Assembly (NCBI GenBank): GCA_028289345.1
Contig: JANQQL010000025.1
Coordinates: 744,001-808,000 of the forward strand
DNA: 64,000 nt
Origin: Planctomycetota bacterium
GTDB taxonomy: Bacteria; Planctomycetota; B15-G4; SIAN01
Direction of reading: 5' to 3'
The position numbers were made by a program, and so were the translations under genes. How positions within the stretch are numbered: position 1 is the first letter of the stretch; each line of letters opens with the position of its first letter. This document shows, one piece after another, positions 57,906-64,000 of this stretch. The notes under the pieces are model-generated. The model was not told the DNA's origin. It did no database searches and saw only the letters and a program-made list of their open reading frames with translations.

Positions 57906-59486
57906 ATGTTGATTTCCCCACACGCAGCCCGTGTTGCCGGCGCGCTTTGTTTGGCGTCGGGCGCCCTGGTTGCTTCGGCCCAAGCCCAGTTTTCCCAAGG
58001 TTGCGTCCCGTTGCAGGTGTTCGACGGGCCGCAGGCAGGTGCCCAGTTTGGCTGGGTGACCGAGCGACTGGGAGACTTGGACGGAGACGGTGCGGATGAC
58101 CTGGGGGTTGGCGCTCCGTTTCACGGAGGGTCCAGCCAGGGGAGGCTCTATGTCTACTCCAGTGCGACTGGGGCGGAGCTGTTTGTGAAGGACAGCAGCA
58201 ACGGCGCGAATCTCGGTTTCGACGTGGGGGATGCCGGGGACTGGAATGATGACGGGGTGCCGGATGTTCTCGGCGGAGCACCGGGTCACAGTGGCACCGG
58301 CGGAGCGTTCATCTACTCCGGCGTTGACGGAACGTTGTTGCAGTCCTTCTTCGGGGAAGCGGCAGGCGACTCGTTCGGCTACGGCGTGGCATGCATGGGC
58401 GACTTGACCGGGGACGGGGTCGAAGACTACTTGGTGGGAGCCATCAATCACGACACGATCGGCGCCAACGCTGGCCGTGCCTACGTGATGTCCGGTGCTG
58501 ACGCTTCGATCTACTATTCGGTCGATGGAGTGGCCGCGGGAGATCTCTTCGGGAGCGCGGTGGGCAACGTCGGTGACATCGACAAGGACGGCTTCGACGA
58601 TTTCGTGGTGGGCGCCCGCAACGCAGCGAACGGCAATCCCGGACGGGCGTACCTCTATTCCGGGGTGGACGGAACCCGTTTTCGAACTCTCCGGCCGGCC
58701 ACGACGGGCAGCGTCGACTTTGGCTGGTTCTTTGCCGGCGCCGCGGGAGACACGAACGCCGATGGGACTCCCGACGTGTATGTGGCGGACGTCTCCGCGA
58801 CGACCGGAGGCGGGACGTCCGGCAATGCGTTCGTGTACTGCGGGGAAACCGGTGATCAGATCCTGGTGATCAACGGCCTCAACAACGCAGGGATCGGCCC
58901 TGGTCGAGCGGTCGGCGATTACAACGGCGACGGATACGATGATCTGTTCATTGCCGAGTGGACCCGATCCCAGGCCGCCTCGGCCGGGGGCCGAGTGCGA
59001 GTTTACTCGGGGCTCGACGGTTCGATTCTGCGTGCTTGGACCGGAACGGTCGCGAACGACCGCCTTGGATTCGACGCTCACGGTCTCGGCGATGTGAATG
59101 GCGATGGCGCGATGGATTTCGTGATCACCTCGGCCAACCGAAGTGGCAATGCCGGCCGCGTTTACATCGTGTCCGGCGGAATGGAACTGTCCGCACCGAG
59201 CCCGGGAGCCGCCGGAGAAATCAACTCGTTCGCCGGAAAAGGGGCCCAGCGAAACTCGACGGTGCTGCAAGTTTTTGGCTTCACGCCTGCGCAGCTGCCC
59301 TTCGGGATGACCCAGATCGGCATTCAGTGGCCCTTCTTCCTTGCCCCCGTGACGGCGGACAACCAGGGGCTCTACTCCCTGGATCTTTTCGTGGCGAGCG
59401 AGCTCTCCGGGCTTTCGTTCCTGACCCAAACGGTGGATGCCCCCCTCAAGTGGGTGAGCAATCTCGTCGAGCACACGTTTCTTTGA
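57906..59486 (+). CDS. Secreted FG-GAP (integrin-alpha-like) repeat protein
   Basis: 526 residues. The signal peptide is AARVAGALCLASGALVASAQA. Six to seven FG-GAP blades follow: GDLDGDGADDLGVGAPF, GDWNDDGVPDVLGGAPGH, GDLTGDGVEDYLVGAI, GDIDKDGFDDFVVGARN, GDTNADGTPDVYVAD, GDYNGDGYDDLFIAEW and GDVNGDGAMDFVITSA. The DxDxDG loops bind calcium in integrins. A C-terminal tail (QVFGFTPAQLPFGMTQIG, LKWVSNLVEHTFL) shares its outline with the neighbouring secreted proteins. Such proteins adhere to or sense surface polymers. The ATG at 57906 follows GAGG ten bases upstream. Confidence 0.9.
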   Translation: MLISPHAARVAGALCLASGALVASAQAQFSQGCVPLQVFDGPQAGAQFGWVTERLGDLDGDGADDLGVGAPFHGGSSQGRLYVYSSATGAELFVKDSSNGANLGFDVGDAGDWNDDGVPDVLGGAPGHSGTGGAFIYSGVDGTLLQSFFGEAAGDSFGYGVACMGDLTGDGVEDYLVGAINHDTIGANAGRAYVMSGADASIYYSVDGVAAGDLFGSAVGNVGDIDKDGFDDFVVGARNAANGNPGRAYLYSGVDGTRFRTLRPATTGSVDFGWFFAGAAGDTNADGTPDVYVADVSATTGGGTSGNAFVYCGETGDQILVINGLNNAGIGPGRAVGDYNGDGYDDLFIAEWTRSQAASAGGRVRVYSGLDGSILRAWTGTVANDRLGFDAHGLGDVNGDGAMDFVITSANRSGNAGRVYIVSGGMELSAPSPGAAGEINSFAGKGAQRNSTVLQVFGFTPAQLPFGMTQIGIQWPFFLAPVTADNQGLYSLDLFVASELSGLSFLTQTVDAPLKWVSNLVEHTFL

Positions 59487-59778
59487 ATCGATGGTTCCGG
59501 CCCATGCCGGTTGCTGCTCGTTCGTTTCAGGCAAGGCGGATGGTGGAGTGAGTTTCTAGGAAGATCGCGCCGCTGGTTCCCGCGACGGAATCGGGCCGAG
59601 GTCGGTCGATGGATCGATCCAGGCGCCGAGGAAGAAGCGGTGGTCAGTTGCCGACCTGGCGCCTCGAAGCTCACCGATGATCCGCATGGAGAAGAGTGGG
59701 ATCCTCTCGTCTGTTTGCGGACCGCGGTGGGCCAGCATGGGTCGGAGCTCCTTGCTCCAAGCAGCCAAGGGGGGTGTC

Positions 59779-60987
59779 ATGGGTCGCGACCCGATTCGGC
59801 GGTTTCTGTTCGTGTTGAGTTCCCTCGCGGTGTTCGATGCCAGCGGACAGGAGCTTCTCGTGACCGGCTGGACCAGCCGGAACGTCTTGAAGTACGACGC
59901 GCAAGGGGAGCTGATCGGCGCCCTGGTGACCCGCAATGGGGGAGGCCTCAACAATCCTCATTCTTTGCATGTGGGTCCCGACGGGTCCTTGTATGTGACC
60001 TCGGTGGGGGGCAACAGCGTTCGTCGTTTCGATCTCGAAACCGGGGCCTTCCTGGACAGCTTCGTGAGTCCTGGCGCCGGAGGTCTCTCCGGGCCTACTG
60101 ACGCGCAGTTCGGCCCCGACGGCAACTTCTATGTGAGCAGTTTCAACACGGGCGCGGTGTTGCGCTACGACGGGGCGACGGGAGCCTTCCTGGATCAGTT
60201 CATCGCTCCGGGCACTGCCGGGTTGCAGGGCGCGGAAACGTTCACCTGGGGCCCGGATGGCAACATGTACCTGTGTGACGGACCTCGCAATCGGGTCCTG
60301 AGCTTCGATGGTCAAACCGGCACTTTGGTCCGGCGCTTCGTGAGCGGTGGCGCGGGGGGATTGGTGGATCCTCACGACTCTGTCTTTGGCCCGGACGGCA
60401 ATCTCTACGTGACCTCGTTCGGGTCCAACCCCGTGCTGCGTTATCGGGGCAGCGATGGCGACTTCATGGACGTGTTCGTGTCGGCGGGGCAAGGAGGGTT
60501 GGTCAATCCCCACGGGCTCGAGTTCGGCCCCGACGGGAATCTCTACGTCACTTCTTTCGGAACCAACGAGGTGCGTCGCTTTGACGGGCAAACTGGCGAC
60601 TACTTGGACTCTTGGGTCGCTGCCGGGGAAGGCAACTTGCAAGCTCCCATCGACTTGTTGTTCCTTCCAACCAAGAAACTGCTGCACTTTGGACCGGTGC
60701 CGAGCGACCTTGGAACAAACGGGGACTATACGATCTCCCTGGCGACACCCGGAAGTCGATTGGCGTTCGTCTATGGCTTCGAAACCACGTTCCTTCCGTT
60801 GGGGTGCACGGATGCGGCGTTGAGCGTGTTTCCTCCGGCTCTTGTCGTCTTCGAAACCGCCGACGAACAGGGCCGCGCTCGACAGTCTCATTTCCTGTTT
60901 CCTGATCTTGCGGGGATCACGCTCTACAGCCAAGCGGTCGAGCTTTCGAACTGTCGGGTCAGCAATGTGACCAAGTTCGAGTTTTGA
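59779..60987 (+). CDS. Secreted NHL/streptogramin-lyase-like propeller protein
   Basis: 402 residues. An N-terminal hydrophobic stretch (RRFLFVLSSLAVFDASG) is a signal peptide; the ATG follows AAGGGGGG. Six propeller blades repeat FGPDGNLYVTSFG...VLRYDGxTGxFLDxFV (for example GPDGSLYVTSVGGNSVRRFD, GPDGNLYVTSFGTNEVRRFD), the Vgb/NHL type. The C-terminal domain (LHFGPVPSDLGTNGDYTISL, FLPLGCTDAALSVFPP, TLYSQAVELSNCRVSNVTKFEF) resembles the tails of the two secreted genes upstream. Function unknown, likely at the cell surface. Confidence 0.88.
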   Translation: MGRDPIRRFLFVLSSLAVFDASGQELLVTGWTSRNVLKYDAQGELIGALVTRNGGGLNNPHSLHVGPDGSLYVTSVGGNSVRRFDLETGAFLDSFVSPGAGGLSGPTDAQFGPDGNFYVSSFNTGAVLRYDGATGAFLDQFIAPGTAGLQGAETFTWGPDGNMYLCDGPRNRVLSFDGQTGTLVRRFVSGGAGGLVDPHDSVFGPDGNLYVTSFGSNPVLRYRGSDGDFMDVFVSAGQGGLVNPHGLEFGPDGNLYVTSFGTNEVRRFDGQTGDYLDSWVAAGEGNLQAPIDLLFLPTKKLLHFGPVPSDLGTNGDYTISLATPGSRLAFVYGFETTFLPLGCTDAALSVFPPALVVFETADEQGRARQSHFLFPDLAGITLYSQAVELSNCRVSNVTKFEF

Positions 60988-61212
60988 AGCGAGGCGCGCA
61001 GAGCCGCAAGTCAGAGCGTGATCAACCAGCTCGCTTGGTTTTCTCGAATCGGTCGCTTCGTCGAGGATTCACGGACGAAGACGGAGGTCGAACGATCCGA
61101 TCGGGTGCTAAGAGAGTTCTGGAACGTCCCGGAATCGAGAGTGGTCTCCGTCGGCCGTTCCGGCAAAACCCACCATTCCGCTGCTTGCCCGATCACCTGC
61201 CGGAACAGGGCT

Positions 61213-62190
61213 TCAAGGCTGACAGAGGGCCCGATTTCGGAGCCGGCGGAGCTGGCGCGGGGTGCAGCCTTTGCGGAGTTCCGAGGGAGTGGTGCCAAAC
61301 AGTTTCCGGAACGCGGTGGTGAAATGGCTGTGGCTGGAGTAGCCCAGGTCGAACGCGATCTGGGTCAGCCCCTCGCGGCTGTCGGTGACTCGGTCCAGGG
61401 CATTCTGCAAGCGAAGCTGGTTGCGATAGGCGTGAATCGACGTACCCATGACTTGGCGGAAGACTCGAGCAAGGTGGAATTCGGAGCAGCCCAGCCGATC
61501 GGCAATGTCTGCGAGTTGCAGCGGTTCCCCGAGTTGTTCGCCCACGAGCTCCCGCGCGGCCTGGGCCAGCTGACGGCGGCGTTCGGCCAGCTGAGGCTTC
61601 TCGGGATCCGAGGAACCGCGAAGCTGCATTCCGGTCGCGACAATGCGGCTCAGAATCTCCAGGCAAGCTTCTTCCACGAACAAGGGATCTCGTTCGCCCA
61701 GCAGAAGTTCTTGGGTCAGGAGCCGCTGGCGGAGGAACGTTCCTCGATCGACCGGGACGTGGGTGAAGGGGAACAGTGGACCATCTGAGTCTTCGATCTG
61801 AGGATCGTGGTCTTGCAGGATCTGAAGCAGGACGTCCCGGTTCGGAGCGAAGTATTCCGAGTGATCGCCTTGATTGGTGGAAGAGGATCGCCGCACGATG
61901 TCGCCAACGTTGTAGGCGGTGACGATTCCTGGATCGGCGAGGAGCGGCGGCAAGCCTTCGCGCTCTACCAAGACGGTTCCGTGGGGAAAGTAAACGGTGT
62001 GCTGGCCCACGGGACCGGGGTCCTCGAAGTGGGGATGATCCGAGGGGCAACGCACGACTCCGACAGACACCATGGAGCTTTCGAACACCACCCAGCTGCC
62101 GTGGGGAAGATCGGAGAATTCTGCGGGAGAAGGAACGGGGCGGGTCAAGGCGATGGGTCCAGGTCGTGGGGGGGTGTCAGGAATAGCCAA
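61213..62190 (-). CDS. AraC-family transcription regulator
   Basis: 325 residues from a TTG with GGAG seven bases upstream. The N-terminal half looks like a cupin effector domain (SSMVSVGVVRCPSDHPHF, YFPHGTVLVEREGLPPLLADPG). The C-terminal AraC domain has both helix-turn-helices: LADIADRLGCSEFHLARVFRQVMGTSIHAYRNQLRL and TQIAFDLGYSSHSHFTTAFRKLFGTTPSELRK. The ligand is unknown. It diverges from the DNA ligase gene with a 92-base gap, so it may control that gene. Confidence 0.92.
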   Translation of the reverse strand: MAIPDTPPRPGPIALTRPVPSPAEFSDLPHGSWVVFESSMVSVGVVRCPSDHPHFEDPGPVGQHTVYFPHGTVLVEREGLPPLLADPGIVTAYNVGDIVRRSSSTNQGDHSEYFAPNRDVLLQILQDHDPQIEDSDGPLFPFTHVPVDRGTFLRQRLLTQELLLGERDPLFVEEACLEILSRIVATGMQLRGSSDPEKPQLAERRRQLAQAARELVGEQLGEPLQLADIADRLGCSEFHLARVFRQVMGTSIHAYRNQLRLQNALDRVTDSREGLTQIAFDLGYSSHSHFTTAFRKLFGTTPSELRKGCTPRQLRRLRNRALCQP

Positions 62191-62282
62191 GGGAGAGCTC
62201 CGGGTAACGCGGGCGCTATGATTCCGCCCGTCCGCTCCCCGAGGAGCCGCCCCCCTGGTCCTCGGCCGTTCGAGTCTCGTGC

Positions 62283-63815
62283 ATGACCCTGTTCTCTCTC
62301 GTCGTCGAAGCATCCCTGCGCGTTGCGGGGACGAGGTCTCGGAAGACCAAGACCGCAGTCCTTGCCGATTGCCTGAGACGTCTGGACGCCTCCGAAGTCG
62401 TTTCCTGTGTGGGCTTTCTTTGTGGAGTGCCGCGCCAGGGGAAGATCGGCTTGGGATACGCTTCGGTGGCTGAAGTGACCGCGGTGGCGGCGGACACCCC
62501 AAGCTGGACGGTCCTCGCGGTGGACGAGGTCCTGACGAAGATCCAGCAGGTTCGCGGCAGCGGTTCCAAGGCGGCCCGCCAGAAGTTGTTGGCGGAGCTG
62601 CTGTCTCTGGCGACGGAGGATGAGCAGCAGTTCTTGCGACGACTCCTGGTCGGCGAGCTTCGCCAGGGAGCGCTCGAAGGATTGGTGTTGGATGGGATTG
62701 CCGCCGCCGCGGAGCTCCCTTCTCGAGAAGTCCGACGCGCGGTCATGTTGAGTGGCAGTGCTGCGGAGGTCGCCAAGGCGGCGCTGACCGAAGGTCGCCA
62801 CGCCCTCGAGCGGTTCTCGCTGCAACTCTTTCGACCCCTTCAGCCCATGTTGGCCAAGCCGGCGGGAGATCTCGACGAGGCGCTGAGCAAGCTGGGTCGA
62901 GCTGCTCTCGAGTGGAAGCTCGATGGGGCTCGGATCCAGGTCCATCGCGACGGGGATGACGTCGCGATCTTCACGCGGCGACTGAATGACGTGACGACGG
63001 CGTTGCCAGAGGTCGTCGAAGTTGCGAGAGGTTTCTCCGCCAAGCGGTTCGTCCTCGATGGCGAAGTGATCGCACTCGAGGAAGATCGACGCCCGAGGCC
63101 TTTTCAGGTCACCATGCGTCGATTCGGTCGTCGCCTCGATGTCGATCGGTTGCGCCGGGAGATTCCCGTGGTTCCGTTCTTCTTCGACGGGCTCCACTTG
63201 GACGGCGAGGACTTGCTCGATTTGGGAGGAGAGGAGCGCGGTCGCTTGATTGCCGAGCGGATTCCCGAAGAGTTCCGCGTTCCGGGATTGGTGACCGAGG
63301 ACGCGGAAGCGGCCGAAGAGTTCTTTGCCGCCGCGCTGGCTTCCGGCCACGAGGGAATCATGGCCAAGTCCCTCGAGGCGCCCTACGAAGCGGGGCGCCG
63401 CGGTTCCGGGTGGTGGAAGGTCAAGCCGTCCCACACCTTGGACCTGGTGGTTCTTGGCGCCGAGTGGGGCAGTGGTCGTCGCCAAGGGTGGCTCAGCAAC
63501 CTGCATCTGGGGGCGCGCAGGGACGACGGCCATGGGTTCGTGATGCTCGGCAAGACCTTCAAGGGAATGACCGACGAGATGCTGGCGTGGCAGACCGAGA
63601 AGCTGCAAGAGTTGGAGATCTCCCGCGACGGTTTTGTGGTGGTCGTGGAGCCGAAGTTGATCGTGGAGATTGCGTTTGACGGCGTCCAGGAGAGTCCCCA
63701 CTACCCCGCGGGGATGGCCCTGCGGTTCGCGCGAGTGAAACGCTATCGCCCGGACAAGAGCGCCGACCAATGCGACACCGTGGCCGCGGTGCGAGCGATT
63801 CATGGCGGACACTGA
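62283..63815 (+). CDS. lig: ATP-dependent DNA ligase
   Basis: 510 residues, the layout of archaeal and actinobacterial LigB-type enzymes. An N-terminal binding domain (EEQQFLRRLLVGELRQGALEGLVLDGIA-like region at about 112-140) precedes the adenylation domain: the active Lys 212 is in LEWKLDGARIQVHR (motif I), followed by VLDGEVIAL (motif III), PFFFDGLHLDG (IIIa), GHEGIMAKSLEAPYEAGRRGSGWWKVKP (IV/V), and an OB domain ending LRFARVKRYRPDKSADQCDTV (VI). It seals DNA nicks with ATP. No Ku or LigD partner is visible. Confidence 0.93.
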   Translation: MTLFSLVVEASLRVAGTRSRKTKTAVLADCLRRLDASEVVSCVGFLCGVPRQGKIGLGYASVAEVTAVAADTPSWTVLAVDEVLTKIQQVRGSGSKAARQKLLAELLSLATEDEQQFLRRLLVGELRQGALEGLVLDGIAAAAELPSREVRRAVMLSGSAAEVAKAALTEGRHALERFSLQLFRPLQPMLAKPAGDLDEALSKLGRAALEWKLDGARIQVHRDGDDVAIFTRRLNDVTTALPEVVEVARGFSAKRFVLDGEVIALEEDRRPRPFQVTMRRFGRRLDVDRLRREIPVVPFFFDGLHLDGEDLLDLGGEERGRLIAERIPEEFRVPGLVTEDAEAAEEFFAAALASGHEGIMAKSLEAPYEAGRRGSGWWKVKPSHTLDLVVLGAEWGSGRRQGWLSNLHLGARRDDGHGFVMLGKTFKGMTDEMLAWQTEKLQELEISRDGFVVVVEPKLIVEIAFDGVQESPHYPAGMALRFARVKRYRPDKSADQCDTVAAVRAIHGGH

Positions 63816-63839
63816 AAGAATCGCGCCCCGGCGCGAAGG

Positions 63840-64000
63840 TCAGCAGACCGCGAACGCGTAGATCTTCAGCGCGTAATCGGTCTGAAGGCGCATGACCACC
63901 TTGGCAATGACCTCGTCGCCGGTCGAGCGTTGGACGATCTCGAGAACGTTGCTGAGGGGGTGATTGGTTTCTTCCAAGTAGCGCATCAGTTCGGGGCGAT
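63840..64000 (-). CDS. C-terminal end of an unidentified gene
   Basis: The last 52 codons of a minus-strand gene that enters from the right edge. It reads ELMRYLEETNHPLSNVLEI, then GDEVIAKVVMRLQ and ends KIYAFAVC. The sequence is helical then beta-like. No family can be named from it. Confidence 0.6.
   Translation of the reverse strand, partial: RPELMRYLEETNHPLSNVLEIVQRSTGDEVIAKVVMRLQTDYALKIYAFAVC

Noticed and set aside
1..64000. CRISPR array, insertion sequence or prophage
   Set aside because: No regular short repeats with spacers, no transposase, integrase or phage structural gene is visible.

Overview
The window is GC-rich chromosomal DNA and most likely comes from a member of the Planctomycetota. 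The evidence is the mix of families: an ECF sigma factor next to a serine/threonine kinase fused to a formylglycine-enzyme-like domain, a multihaem PA14/cytochrome c lipoprotein paired with a sorbosone-dehydrogenase-like propeller, two sulfatase-fold proteins (one with TPRs), and many large secreted proteins with FG-GAP, NHL-type, beta-helix or unfamiliar repeats. The assignment is an inference from family content; no rRNA is present to confirm it. TTG and GTG starts preceded by good Shine-Dalgarno sequences are frequent.

Layout. Positions 1-13.7 kb are mostly minus strand: the start of an aldehyde dehydrogenase, the propeller and cytochrome pair, a secreted lysine-rich protein, ECF sigma factor, kinase, an HD-GYP protein coupled to a 670-residue partner, and RuvX. 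From 13.7 to 20.9 kb lie a polytopic membrane protein, a sulfatase-fold protein that has lost its catalytic residues, a NYN-LOTUS protein, a noncoding interval with two terminator hairpins, the initiator tRNA and a sucrose-phosphatase-like HAD enzyme. From 21.8 to 24 kb there is a decayed amidohydrolase and about 1.7 kb without a convincing gene.

From 24 to 27.7 kb are three secreted proteins: one that looks strongly expressed, one with an internal repeat, and an Hcp-fold protein with a signal peptide. From 27.9 to 41.2 kb are an amino-acid permease, a HEAT protein, a sulfatase-TPR lipoprotein, a GntR-S41 protease operon behind a palindrome, a TPR/membrane/winged-helix operon behind a second palindrome, and a degenerate metallo-beta-lactamase-fold protein.

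From 41.5 to 50.9 kb is an island of small-molecule modification genes: a tandem GNAT, three single GNATs, GrpB, an SDR with its TetR regulator, a serine hydrolase, a PEP-mutase-like enzyme, a VOC protein and an AAC(3)-like acetyltransferase. From 51 to 64 kb are a PhoB-PhoR two-component system, small hypothetical and membrane proteins, three secreted repeat proteins with similar C-termini, an AraC regulator diverging from an ATP-dependent DNA ligase, and the end of an unidentified gene.

I found no CRISPR array, insertion sequence, prophage or integron attC site. The best regulatory leads are palindromes placed on predicted promoters of GntR, TetR and winged-helix operons. The most interesting proteins are the sulfatase-fold pseudoenzyme, the signal-peptide-bearing Hcp protein away from any visible type VI secretion genes, and the HD-GYP pair.
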